Below, in pieces: positions 25,952-34,016 of a DNA stretch of 64,000 nt. The notes below the pieces were generated by a model. The model saw only the letters and a program-made list of their open reading frames with translations. It had not been told where the DNA came from and did not search any database. The stretch comes from Altererythrobacter sp. CAU 1644 (GTDB lineage: Bacteria; Pseudomonadota; Alphaproteobacteria; Sphingomonadales; Sphingomonadaceae), in the NCBI RefSeq assembly GCF_029623755.1, contig NZ_CP121106.1, positions 1,995,001 to 2,059,000 on the forward strand, read 5' to 3'. The translations under genes were made by a program, and so were the position numbers. Each line of letters starts with the position of its first letter. Position 1 is the stretch's first letter.

Positions 25952-27294
25952 GGCGTTTGCTCCGCGAGGATTGCGTGCCAGCGCGCAGCGGACTTTCCGG
26001 CCCGCAGGCGGGCACGGGCACGGCGAGCGATGGCGGCAAGCCCGATTGCGGCCGGATCGAGTGGGATCGCGTGGTCCTTGTCGGCGGCGTACCACGGCTC
26101 GAACAGCGCCTCGGCACGCGCGGCGGACCACGCTTTCACCAGATGCGTCCCGTAACGGTCGGGAGTGAGGTCGGGGTAAAGCTCGGCAGGATCGCCGGGG
26201 GGCAGGCTGGACCAGTCGATCGAGCCGCTTACGAGGGCGTCGGCGGTGGCCAGCACGGCCGAGCGCATATCGTCGAATCCGTCAGACAGGCCGTGTCCGG
26301 GGAGATCGATGGCGATTTCGCCCGCTTGCGGCTCGCCCATCTCAGCCGCGGGCGGATGGAGCACAAGCCTTCCGCCGCGCTGGCCGCGCCAGTGGATCAG
26401 GCCGCGGTCGAGCGCCAGCCAGCCCTCGTTCGCATCCTCGGCAAGGTCGGGGCAGAGCGCTTCGCCGGCATGTTCCTTCAGGAAGGAAAGGCTGGCGGCC
26501 TGGTGATCCGCCGGGGTGGAAACCTTCTCCGCGCGCCAGCCCTCCGGCATATCACCCAGCCGGTCGATATGCGCCTGCAGCGGATCGCCGTCATAGGCGG
26601 TGATCAGGCATGGCGGCACATCGCCGTCGACTGGCGGAATGTCGCGCGGTGCGCGCAAGACCGCGCCATAACCGACGCGATAGGCGTTGCCGGCGTCGAG
26701 CATCTCCATCACCGCCTGGTTGACGCGGGTGACATCGGCATGGGCGACCGAAAGCCGCGCTTCGTCACGCAGGTCGAACCAGGGAAAGAACCAGCTCTGC
26801 TCGAGCATTCGGTTCCATAGCCAGGTCAGGTGCTCGCCATAGGGAGCGGGATGCCATTCGGGCAGGTAGCGCTCGCCGAACAGTGCTATTTCCGCCTCGG
26901 ACCAGATGGCGTAACCGCCAACGGCGAGGCAGGAAAACAACTCGGGGTGCCGCTTGAGAGCGGTCACGAGGATGATCCCGCCCGAATGGAAGCCATAAGC
27001 GGCGCAGCGCGATACCCCCAGCGCCGCAGCGAATTCCGCCAGCGCATCGGCAAATTCGTCGATCTCGGGCTCGTGCCCGTTGGTTTCGGGCAACGGGTCG
27101 GATTGCCCAAATCCGGGCGTATCGGGTGCGAGGCAGGTGAAATGCTCGCCCCAGCGCTGCATCAAATCGGAATATTCCGCAGAGCTGCGCGGGCTCTGGT
27201 GCACCATCAGGAGCAGCGGCCCTGATCCGCACCGGCGATAGTGCACCTTGCGCCCAGTCGCCGGGATGGTCAGGAAATGCCGGGTGATGATCAC
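25948..27294 (-). CDS. Alpha/beta hydrolase with a partial second hydrolase domain
   Basis: 448-aa protein. Residues 1-290 form an alpha/beta hydrolase with 'LLLMVHQSPRSS', 'LAPDTPGFGQSDPL' and a standard nucleophile elbow G-F-H-S-G-G (Ser104). Residues about 300-390 look like the front part of another hydrolase domain ('GLIHWRGQRGGRLVLHPPAAEMGE', 'IAIDLPGHGLSDGFDD') without an elbow of its own. Start taken at GTG 27294; ATG 27342 would place the operator inside the gene and is less likely. First gene of the minus-strand operon, divergent from 27382 with operator 27302-27313 between. Confidence 0.8.
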   Translation of the reverse strand: MIITRHFLTIPATGRKVHYRRCGSGPLLLMVHQSPRSSAEYSDLMQRWGEHFTCLAPDTPGFGQSDPLPETNGHEPEIDEFADALAEFAAALGVSRCAAYGFHSGGIILVTALKRHPELFSCLAVGGYAIWSEAEIALFGERYLPEWHPAPYGEHLTWLWNRMLEQSWFFPWFDLRDEARLSVAHADVTRVNQAVMEMLDAGNAYRVGYGAVLRAPRDIPPVDGDVPPCLITAYDGDPLQAHIDRLGDMPEGWRAEKVSTPADHQAASLSFLKEHAGEALCPDLAEDANEGWLALDRGLIHWRGQRGGRLVLHPPAAEMGEPQAGEIAIDLPGHGLSDGFDDMRSAVLATADALVSGSIDWSSLPPGDPAELYPDLTPDRYGTHLVKAWSAARAEALFEPWYAADKDHAIPLDPAAIGLAAIARRARARLRAGKSAARWHAILAEQTP

Positions 27295-27301
27295 GAGTAA
27301 G

Positions 27302-27313
27302 TTGTCCGGACAA
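27302..27313. promoter_or_regulatory. GntR-type operator TTGTCCGGACAA (motif A)
   Basis: Exact core motif, extended on the right to ACAAATTT, 7 bp upstream of the GTG of the minus-strand hydrolase operon and 68 bp upstream of the plus-strand cysteine hydrolase. One site can serve both divergent units. Confidence 0.82.
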
Positions 27314-27381
27314 ATTTCACTCGACAAGCTCCTACTCGCCATTATTGTCGCTTGTCAAAGCTGAATCAGCGGGAGATTCCA

Positions 27382-28062
27382 ATGACGATGGTCGGCACGA
27401 AGATGGTGGCAGATGGCAAGACTGCGCGCCAGCTCTTCGAAGAGGTCATGGCCAATCCGGCGCGCAAGAAGTTTGGCTTCGGCGAAAAGCTCGCGATTGT
27501 GAATGTCGACGTCCAGCAGGCTTATACCCGTACCGATCTCTACGCGACGGCATACGAGACTGATCCGAAGCAGATCGAGTATATCAACCTTATCAGCCGA
27601 TTGGCGCGTGAGCGCGGGATGCCGGTGGTGTGGAGCCGGGTCGCCTACAAGCAAGATGCCGGGGATGCGGGCGTGTGGGGTACGCGCACCAATACCGAGG
27701 ATTCGCTCCAGAACATCAAGTACGATAGCGAGCGGCATCAGTTCGACCCGCGCTGCGAAATCGGCGAGAACGACCTCACCTTTACCAAGCGCATGCCGAG
27801 CGTATTCTTCGAGACCCCGCTGGCGAGCTATCTTACCTTTCACAAGGTCGATACGGTCGTGGTGACCGGGGGTTCGACCAGCGGCTGCGTGCGCGCTACG
27901 GCCGTCGACAGTCTCAGTCATGGTTATCGCACGATCGTCCCGATCGAGTGCTGCGCCGACAAGCACGAAAGCTACCACTTCGCCAATCTTACCGACCTGC
28001 AGCTCAAATATGCCGATGTGGAGCCGGTGCAGGCGGTGATCGACTGGCTGGAGGCGCGCTGA
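27382..28062 (+). CDS. Isochorismatase-family cysteine hydrolase (N-carbamoylsarcosine / maleamate amidohydrolase-like)
   Basis: 226-aa cysteine hydrolase. The triad is visible: Asp in 'AIVNVDVQQAYT', Lys in 'LTFTKRMPSVF', Cys in 'TGGSTSGCVRATAVD'. The 'TSGCVRATAVD' form is characteristic of N-carbamoylsarcosine amidase and maleamate amidohydrolase relatives, which hydrolyse amides in the cytosol. Start ATG 27382 has GGGAG six bases before it. It heads a six-gene operon with two PuuE-like deacetylases, suggesting hydrolysis of a half-amide formed by imide opening. Confidence 0.88.
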   Translation: MTMVGTKMVADGKTARQLFEEVMANPARKKFGFGEKLAIVNVDVQQAYTRTDLYATAYETDPKQIEYINLISRLARERGMPVVWSRVAYKQDAGDAGVWGTRTNTEDSLQNIKYDSERHQFDPRCEIGENDLTFTKRMPSVFFETPLASYLTFHKVDTVVVTGGSTSGCVRATAVDSLSHGYRTIVPIECCADKHESYHFANLTDLQLKYADVEPVQAVIDWLEAR

Positions 28063-28066
28063 GACC

Positions 28067-28945
28067 ATGCGGGAAGGCGCGCCCGATCCCGGTCTGTACG
28101 ACTATATTCCGTACAAGAACCGTCGGAAGATCGTCTGGCCGGAGGGCAAGACCTGCGCGGTATGGGTCGCACCCAATCTCGAATATTACGAGATCGACCC
28201 ACCCCAGAATCCGCACCGCAAGCCGTGGAGTAGGCCGCACCCCGATGTCGTCGGCTATTCCTATCGCGATCATTCCAACCGGGTAAGCCATTGGCGCATG
28301 GCCGACGTGATGAGCAGGCACGGCTTTCCCGGCTCGGTCAGCCTCTCGGTCGCGCTGTGCCAGCACCACCCCGAGGTCGTGCGGGACGGGGTCGAGCGGG
28401 GCTGGGAATTCTTCAGCCACGGCATCTACAACACGCGCTATTCCTACGGCATGGACGAGGCGCAGGAGCGGGCGATCATCGAGGACTCGATCGAGACGGT
28501 GGAACAGGCGACCGGGCAGCGTATCCGCGGCTGGCTCGCCCCCGCACTGACGCATACGCCGCGCACGCTCGACCTGATCGCCGAATACGGGCTCGACTAC
28601 ACCTGCGACCTCTATCACGACGACCAGGTGCAGGAAGTGAAAGTCTCCAAGGGCCAGCTCGCCTCGATCCCCTACAGCCTCGAGGTCAACGACCACTACG
28701 GCTTCAACGTCTATGGCATGGCTGGCCGCGAATATGCCGATGCGCTGATCCGGCAGTTTGAACGCCTTGCCGCCGAGGGCGAGCAATCCGGTACCGTCAT
28801 GTGCATTCCGCTGCACGCCTATCTGATCGGGCAGCCGCACCGGATCGGTCCGTTCGAGGAAGCGTTGCGGCACATCGCCGCCGATCCGCGTTGCTGGAAG
28901 GCGAGGGCAGGCGAGATCGTCGATAGCTGGAGGGCGCAGCAATGA
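28067..28945 (+). CDS. Polysaccharide deacetylase-family amidohydrolase (PuuE / cyclic imide hydrolase-like), copy 1
   Basis: 292-aa NodB/COG0726-fold protein without signal peptide. Motifs: 'WPEGKTCAVWVAPNLEYYE', 'GWEFFSHGIYNTRYSYGMDEAQER' (metal-binding His region), 'RGWLAPALTHTPRTLDLIAEYGLDYTCDLYHDDQ'. Cytosolic members of this family include PuuE allantoinase and bacterial cyclic imide hydrolases rather than true polysaccharide deacetylases. It starts 4 bp after the cysteine hydrolase and overlaps the next, related gene by 4 bp. Opening of a cyclic amide or imide is inferred. Confidence 0.82.
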   Translation: MREGAPDPGLYDYIPYKNRRKIVWPEGKTCAVWVAPNLEYYEIDPPQNPHRKPWSRPHPDVVGYSYRDHSNRVSHWRMADVMSRHGFPGSVSLSVALCQHHPEVVRDGVERGWEFFSHGIYNTRYSYGMDEAQERAIIEDSIETVEQATGQRIRGWLAPALTHTPRTLDLIAEYGLDYTCDLYHDDQVQEVKVSKGQLASIPYSLEVNDHYGFNVYGMAGREYADALIRQFERLAAEGEQSGTVMCIPLHAYLIGQPHRIGPFEEALRHIAADPRCWKARAGEIVDSWRAQQ

Positions 28946-29859
28946 GCCTCGATGCCAGCTACACGGAATATCCGCACCGCCGTGAAGGTTATGACCATGA
29001 CTTCTACGAATGGTCCAACATCCACGAGCGCGCGCCCATTCGCTGGCCAGGTGACAGGAGCGTCGCGGTGTTCCTGTGCGTGAGTCTCGAATACTTTCCG
29101 ATCACGCCAGAGGACCAACCCTTCAGGGCACCGGGGCATATGGTCACGCCCTATCCCGACTATCGCCACTACACGGTGCGCGACTATGGCAATCGGGTTG
29201 CGGTCTTCCGCATGCTCGATGCATTCGAGAAGGCGGGCGTTACCGCAAGCTTCGCGGTCAATGCAGCCGTGGCGGAACGCTATCCCGAACTGATCGCAGC
29301 GGTGAAGGATGGCGGGCACGAGATCATCGCGCACTCCACCGACATGAACGGCACAATCGCGTCGAGCATGAGCGAAGCGGATGAGCGCGCTCTGATCGCC
29401 GCAGCGATATCGCGGCTGGAAGCTGAAACGGATGTAAAGCCCGCAGGATGGCTATCTATCGCGCGCTCGCAAAGCTGGCGCACCGTCGACCTCCTCAAGG
29501 AGCATGGCCTTGCCTATTGCTGTGACTGGGTGAACGACGAACTGCCCTGGCGCTTCAACAATGGCCTGGTGAACCTGCCGCTCAGCGTCGACCTATCCGA
29601 TCGCCAGATCGTCGAGGTACAGCAGCATTCGGCCGAGGCCTGGGCGCAGATGATGCGCGACGCCTTTGATTGGCTCGCCAAGGAGTCGGCGGAGCAGTCG
29701 AGTGCGCGCCTGCTGCCGATCCAGCTTACCCCCTATATCATGGGCCAACCCTTCCGGATCGAGGCGCTGGAAGAGCTTCTGGCCGACTTCAATGGCCGAA
29801 GCGAGGCCTGGTTCGCAAGCGGATCGGACATCGTCCAGGCGTGGGCCGAGCAGCAATGA
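28942..29859 (+). CDS. Polysaccharide deacetylase-family amidohydrolase, copy 2
   Basis: 305-aa homologue of the preceding gene. 'IRWPGDRSVAVFLCVSLEYFP', 'GHEIIAHSTDMNGTIASSMSEADERALI' and 'AGWLSIARSQSWRTVDLLKEHGLAYCCDWVNDE' correspond to the same fold and metal site. No signal peptide. The tandem copies may form a heteromeric enzyme or act on successive ring-opened forms. ATGA overlaps at both ends place it firmly in the operon starting at 27382. Confidence 0.82.
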   Translation: MSLDASYTEYPHRREGYDHDFYEWSNIHERAPIRWPGDRSVAVFLCVSLEYFPITPEDQPFRAPGHMVTPYPDYRHYTVRDYGNRVAVFRMLDAFEKAGVTASFAVNAAVAERYPELIAAVKDGGHEIIAHSTDMNGTIASSMSEADERALIAAAISRLEAETDVKPAGWLSIARSQSWRTVDLLKEHGLAYCCDWVNDELPWRFNNGLVNLPLSVDLSDRQIVEVQQHSAEAWAQMMRDAFDWLAKESAEQSSARLLPIQLTPYIMGQPFRIEALEELLADFNGRSEAWFASGSDIVQAWAEQQ

Positions 29860-31271
29860 AAGCGATCAACCCGCGCACCGGCGAGACCGACTACGAATTC
29901 GCCGAAAGCTCACGCGATGAGGTGGCTGCGGCCGCCGCACGGCTTCGCCAGCGGCAGACTGAATGGGAGGCCAGGGGCCCGCAAACCCGCGCCGCGGCGC
30001 TGATGCGACTGGCCGATGCGGTCGAGGTACGCCAGGATGCAATCGCCGAGAAGCTATCGGTCGACACTGGCAGGATCGCAGTGGCCCGCATGGAAACGCT
30101 GGGCTTCGTCGGCAATCTGCGCCGCTGGGCCACACGCGGACCGCAGTTGTTTGCCGAATTACCGCAAGACGCGTCGCCCTCCGCGACCCCGGGGGTCGAA
30201 ATCGTCCCGTCGTTCTCTGCCTATCCGCTGTTTGGCGCGATCGCACCGTGGAATTTCCCGGTCATCCTCAGCCATATCGACGCGGTGCCCGCGCTGATGG
30301 CGGGCTCCGCTGCGCTGATCAAACCGTCCGAAGTGACCCCGCGCTGGGTCGAGCCGATGCTCGAGGCGCTCACCGCAGCGCCGGATGTTCCGATCGAATA
30401 TGTGATGGGCGGTCCCGAGGTCGGGCAGGCGTTGATCGAGGCGGTCGACTACGTGTGCTTCACCGGTTCGACCGCCACGGGACGCAAGGTGGCCGAGGCG
30501 GCGGCCCGCGCTCTGATCCCTGTCAATCTTGAGCTCGGCGGCAAGGACCCGATGATCGTTACCGCCAGCGCCGATGCGGAATGGGCCGCAAGACTGGCGC
30601 TGCGATCCTCGATCGTCGCTACCGGGCAGGCCTGCCAGTCGATCGAGCGGATTTTTGTCGCGCGTAATGTTGCGGAGCCCTTCCTTGCCGCGCTCGTCAA
30701 AGAGGCGGAGGCGGTCCAACTAACCTACCCCGATCCGGCGCAGGGCCATATCGGGCCGTTCATCTTCCCGTCGCAGGCCGACAAGGTCGCTGCGCAAATC
30801 GAGGAGGCCGCCGCCGCTGGCGCGCGCGTGCTGACCGGCGGCAAGGTCGAGCGGCTAGGCGGAGGCGCCTGGATGCGCCCGACGGTAATCGTCGATGTAA
30901 CGCCGGACATGGCGGTGATGCGCGACGAGACGTTCGGCCCGGTGCTGCCGGTGGTGGTATTCGATCAGATCGAAGACGCGATCACGCAGGCCAATGACAC
31001 GAGCTACGGTCTTTCGGCCGCCGTCCTCGCCGGATCGCTCGACGAAGCGACGGAAGTGGGCTCACGGCTCGAAGCCGGTGCGATCAGCCTGCAGGACGGC
31101 GCGCTCACCAGCATGGTCGGCGACGCCACCAACCACTCGCGCAAGACGTCCGGCCTCGGGCCAAGCCGCATGGGCGACGAGGGTATGCTGCGATTCCTCA
31201 GGCGACAGGCACTGATCCGGCGCGTCGGCGATGCGCCAACGATCGCGGATTTTGCCGAGGGCACCCGCTGA
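29856..31271 (+). CDS. NAD(P)-dependent aldehyde dehydrogenase
   Basis: 471-aa aldehyde dehydrogenase with 'GAIAPWNFPVILSHIDAVPAL', Glu in 'VNLELGGKDPMIV' and catalytic Cys in 'STGQACQSIERIF'-like context ('VATGQACQSIERIFV'). The C-terminal region has an atypical 'GDATNHSRKTSGLGPSRMGDEGMLRFLRRQ'. It oxidises an aldehyde in the cytosol. The start overlaps the upstream deacetylase stop by 4 bp. It is distinct in sequence from the 1776 enzyme, so the two serve different steps. Confidence 0.9.
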   Translation: MKAINPRTGETDYEFAESSRDEVAAAAARLRQRQTEWEARGPQTRAAALMRLADAVEVRQDAIAEKLSVDTGRIAVARMETLGFVGNLRRWATRGPQLFAELPQDASPSATPGVEIVPSFSAYPLFGAIAPWNFPVILSHIDAVPALMAGSAALIKPSEVTPRWVEPMLEALTAAPDVPIEYVMGGPEVGQALIEAVDYVCFTGSTATGRKVAEAAARALIPVNLELGGKDPMIVTASADAEWAARLALRSSIVATGQACQSIERIFVARNVAEPFLAALVKEAEAVQLTYPDPAQGHIGPFIFPSQADKVAAQIEEAAAAGARVLTGGKVERLGGGAWMRPTVIVDVTPDMAVMRDETFGPVLPVVVFDQIEDAITQANDTSYGLSAAVLAGSLDEATEVGSRLEAGAISLQDGALTSMVGDATNHSRKTSGLGPSRMGDEGMLRFLRRQALIRRVGDAPTIADFAEGTR

Positions 31272-31735
31272 TGGGCAATCGCGCGGCTTTGAAGGCTGCG
31301 ATGCCCGCCATGCTCCTTCACGAAGGCTGGTGGGACGGCTGGTATCGCGATGTCGATTGCGATGGTTCCTTGCTCGACGAGCGTCGCGTTAGAACCCACT
31401 GCGAATTCCCTGACACCGGCGAATGGCACTACCTCCAGCACAATTGGCTGAGCTGGGCTGACGGACGCGAAGCGGTCTACGAATTCGGTGGGCGGCTCGA
31501 GGAGAATCGACTGATCTGGGGCACGGATCGCTTCCGCGGTTACGGCTGGCAGACGCTGGAGGAAACGCTGATGCTCAAACTCGACCGGCTTGACGTGCCG
31601 GGGGCCTATTACATCGAAACGATCAATATCGCTCCCGATGGCAAGAGCCGCGCACGGACGTGGCAATGGTTCAAGGACGGTGTGCCGTGGAAGCGCACTT
31701 TGTGCGATGAGGCGCGGATCGAGGCCCCGCAATGA
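31271..31735 (+). CDS. Hypothetical protein (lipocalin/calycin-like pattern)
   Basis: 154-aa soluble protein rich in Trp and Tyr ('LLHEGWWDGWYRDVD', 'GEWHYLQHNWLSWADGREAVYEFGG', 'TWQWFKDGVPWKRT'). The alternating beta-strand pattern and 'EGWW.G.Y' start recall small beta-barrel (calycin-like) proteins, but I cannot name a family. It overlaps the aldehyde dehydrogenase stop (TGATG) and the next gene by 4 bp. Role in substrate or intermediate binding is only a guess. Confidence 0.6.
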   Translation: MGNRAALKAAMPAMLLHEGWWDGWYRDVDCDGSLLDERRVRTHCEFPDTGEWHYLQHNWLSWADGREAVYEFGGRLEENRLIWGTDRFRGYGWQTLEETLMLKLDRLDVPGAYYIETINIAPDGKSRARTWQWFKDGVPWKRTLCDEARIEAPQ

Positions 31736-32202
31736 TTGCGGCGCTTGCGCTGGCGCTGCAGGGCCTGCCCGCCGCCGAACTTCCTCCGCCACCTGAATCC
31801 ACCTGCGACCAGCCGGTGCTGATGGTCGTCACCGGGACCACGCATGATCGCGAGCGCATGCTCGCCTATGCGCAGGCGATCGCGGCGAGCAAGCTCTACG
31901 AGAAGCTCGGCGGATACTACGTCAACATCCCCGCGCCGCTGGCCAATTTCGAAGGCGAGGCCGAAGATGGCCACGTGACCCTGATCGTGCGCTTTCCCTG
32001 CCTCGAGAACGCGCGCGCCTTCTGGTGCAGCCGAACCTACCAGGAAGAGATCAGGCCGCTACGTCTCGACCCAAGCGCAGGCGACTACATCGTCAGGGTT
32101 TATCCCGAGGCGCCGCTGCGCGAAGATCTGGTCGGCAAGGTTGGTGACAACGGCTATCTTGCCGAATTCTACGGCGCGGCCATCGAACAGGTCGAGGACT
32201 AG
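31732..32202 (+). CDS. DUF1330-like small protein with N-terminal signal
   Basis: 156-aa protein with a short hydrophobic, possibly secretory N-terminus ('MIAALALALQGLPAAE') and a DUF1330/Dabb-like barrel core ('MLAYAQAIAASKLYEKLGGYYVNIPAPLANFEGE', 'TLIVRFPCLENARAFWCSRTYQEEIRPLRL'). It resembles the cytosolic DUF1330 protein at 16810. It is the last gene of the 27382 operon; its TAG overlaps the stop of the convergent gene in the palindrome CTAG. Confidence 0.68.
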   Translation: MIAALALALQGLPAAELPPPPESTCDQPVLMVVTGTTHDRERMLAYAQAIAASKLYEKLGGYYVNIPAPLANFEGEAEDGHVTLIVRFPCLENARAFWCSRTYQEEIRPLRLDPSAGDYIVRVYPEAPLREDLVGKVGDNGYLAEFYGAAIEQVED

Positions 32203-32921
32203 CGAGTCAATTCGACAAGCTCGTAGCGGTTCATCATGTAACCGTCGATCGAGCCATAGACGAGGATCGAGTCTTTGTCGGCCGTCACCCACATGTCGAA
32301 ATCGGGGTGGGTGGTGCCGCCCATGCCTTCGTCGCTGTCGTCGACATAGCGATAATGGCGACACTGGAAGGTGCCCGCTTCGACCGTTTTTTCCTCCTCG
32401 CCGACATATTCCATTGTCATCTCGACTTCGGCAATCTGCGGCGGGGTCGCACCGCGGTGGTCGGGCGAGGGCAGGAAGAAGCGCAGCCTGCGCCGGTGCG
32501 GCCCCTTGGCCGTGTCCATCAGGCGGGTGGTAAAGCCATCGCCCACCACCGGATGGGTGCCGAAAGCATCGAACTCGCCCGCCTCGCGCGTTTCCGAATT
32601 GCGCCCGATCGAGGGCCCGTGGCTCTCACAGATGATGCTGTTGTTCGCGGCGTCATAGGCCATCCAGCCCGAACCGAGGAATTCGTCGCCGAGCGTAAGA
32701 TGCACCAGCAGGTTCTGCGGCTTGCGATCGGCGCCGATATGGCAGACGATATCGCGCAGCACCGTCGGGTCCGGCTCCTCGATCTCGCAGCGCGCGCGCA
32801 TGATCACCGAGCCGTCGCCGTGATGGGTGAAGGTGAACCACTCGCGCCCGCGCTCCTCGCCCTCGCGACCCGGTTTCATCGACGAGTAGCGGATCTTGCC
32901 CGAGACGGTGCGGTGCTTCAT
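32199..32921 (-). CDS. Hypothetical protein (DUF3108-like beta-rich)
   Basis: 240-aa soluble protein without clear signal peptide, beta-rich ('YSSMKPGREGEERGREWFTFTHHGDGSVIMRARCEI...', 'EEEKTVEAGTFQCRHYRYVDDS', 'DFDMWVTADKDSILVYG'). The 'VEAGTF.C..Y' segment is like that seen in DUF3108-type proteins, but I cannot assign a function. It is the last gene of the minus-strand operon headed by the TonB receptor at 37906, 16 bp after the nitrilase-like gene. Confidence 0.6.
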   Translation of the reverse strand: MKHRTVSGKIRYSSMKPGREGEERGREWFTFTHHGDGSVIMRARCEIEEPDPTVLRDIVCHIGADRKPQNLLVHLTLGDEFLGSGWMAYDAANNSIICESHGPSIGRNSETREAGEFDAFGTHPVVGDGFTTRLMDTAKGPHRRRLRFFLPSPDHRGATPPQIAEVEMTMEYVGEEEKTVEAGTFQCRHYRYVDDSDEGMGGTTHPDFDMWVTADKDSILVYGSIDGYMMNRYELVELTR

Positions 32922-32937
32922 CAGATCAGTCCTTGCC

Positions 32938-33999
32938 CTAGATCAGACCGGCAGCGTCGAGCCGCGCGATCACCAGTTCCTGCGCGCGCTTGAAGTAGTC
33001 GCGGTCCGGCACCTGCGCGGTGCCATTCTCCATCATGCCATTCGCCCGGTGGAAGGCCTCGGCGCTCGCTGCATATGCCTCGGCAAACAGACCCGGCCGC
33101 TGTCGCGCGAGATAATTGGTCATCGCCGGCGTTCTTCGCGCCGCGCGCAAAGCTTCGAGGTCGAGCGTGGCGAATGCGGTGAAGGTCTCGCCACTCATCG
33201 ATTGGGCCACGACCTTGCCCTTGTAATCGACGATCTGGCTATTCCCGTCCGCGCTGGCGAGCGGCATCGCCGTGCCCGAAATCCCGGCAGTATTGGCCGA
33301 GACGACATAGGCCATGTTCTCGAAGGCACGCGCCTGCTTGGCCACATCCTTGTTGGTTGCCAGAGGGGAGCCAATCTCGCTCGAGGAATGGCAGAAGACC
33401 TCAGCGCCGCGCATGGCGAGCACGCGCGCAATCTCGGGATAGAGAATTTCCTCAGAAGCAATCGCCGCTAGATTGCCGATCTCGGTCCTGGCGACGGGAA
33501 ACACACCATCGAGCCCGTATTTGTCGAGATAGGCGTTCCACACGTCATGCGGGCTGGGCGCGAACATCGACAACAGTCGGCGATAGCGCAGCACCGTGTC
33601 GCCAGAGGGCGCGACGATGAAGCTGGTCTGGAAATAGAAATCCGGGAAAGCCGCATCGCGCTCATAGGCATTGCCCGCAATGAACATCCCAAGCCGCTGT
33701 GCAAGCCCGCCCAGCGCTTCGTATTCTGGTCCGTCAGCGTCCCATCCAACCCGCGCAGCGAAATCCGCGATCGAAATACGTCCCGGGTAGGAGGTGAAAA
33801 GGTATTCGGGCAGCACGGCGAGTTTCACCGGCTTGCCGCCATATTGCTCGATGAAGATCGCGCTGGTGCGAATTTGCAGTTCCAACTCCGCAATGTGTTC
33901 AAGCATCGCGGCGCGCGCGGCAGCGGTGTCGGCCAATTGCTCGAGCGAACGCGCGGTCAGTTGCATCGCGACGGCGGCATAGGGTGCAAGTGTGGTCAT
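32938..33999 (-). CDS. Nitrilase-superfamily protein lacking catalytic Cys and Lys
   Basis: 353-aa carbon-nitrogen hydrolase-fold protein. Glu65 is conserved ('AVLPEYLFTSYPG'). The Lys position is Arg141 ('GDTVLRYRRLLSM') and the Cys position is Ser182, six residues before the conserved Pro-Glu ('AIASEEILYPEIAR'). Downstream 'AMRGAEVFCHSSSEIG' fits the fold. Unlike the homologue at 15651 it has no export signal. Loss of two of three catalytic residues suggests a non-hydrolytic role, or changed chemistry. It follows the FAD oxidase in the operon by 17 bp. Confidence 0.8.
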   Translation of the reverse strand: MTTLAPYAAVAMQLTARSLEQLADTAAARAAMLEHIAELELQIRTSAIFIEQYGGKPVKLAVLPEYLFTSYPGRISIADFAARVGWDADGPEYEALGGLAQRLGMFIAGNAYERDAAFPDFYFQTSFIVAPSGDTVLRYRRLLSMFAPSPHDVWNAYLDKYGLDGVFPVARTEIGNLAAIASEEILYPEIARVLAMRGAEVFCHSSSEIGSPLATNKDVAKQARAFENMAYVVSANTAGISGTAMPLASADGNSQIVDYKGKVVAQSMSGETFTAFATLDLEALRAARRTPAMTNYLARQRPGLFAEAYAASAEAFHRANGMMENGTAQVPDRDYFKRAQELVIARLDAAGLI

Positions 34000-34016
34000 C
34001 GCGCGATCCTAACCCC

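Noticed and set aside
1..28062. A complete aerobic nicotinate pathway (NicC, NicE, NicD, NicF equivalents)
   Set aside because: A FAD monooxygenase, maleate-isomerase-like protein, hydrolases and a maleamate-amidase-like enzyme are present, but they lie in different units, the racemase-like protein lacks the second Cys, and no 2,5-dihydroxypyridine dioxygenase (NicX) or NicAB hydroxylase is seen.
28067..29859. Cell-wall or chitin deacetylases
   Set aside because: The proteins have no signal peptide or membrane anchor and match the cytosolic PuuE/cyclic imide hydrolase branch, next to an amidase-type cysteine hydrolase.
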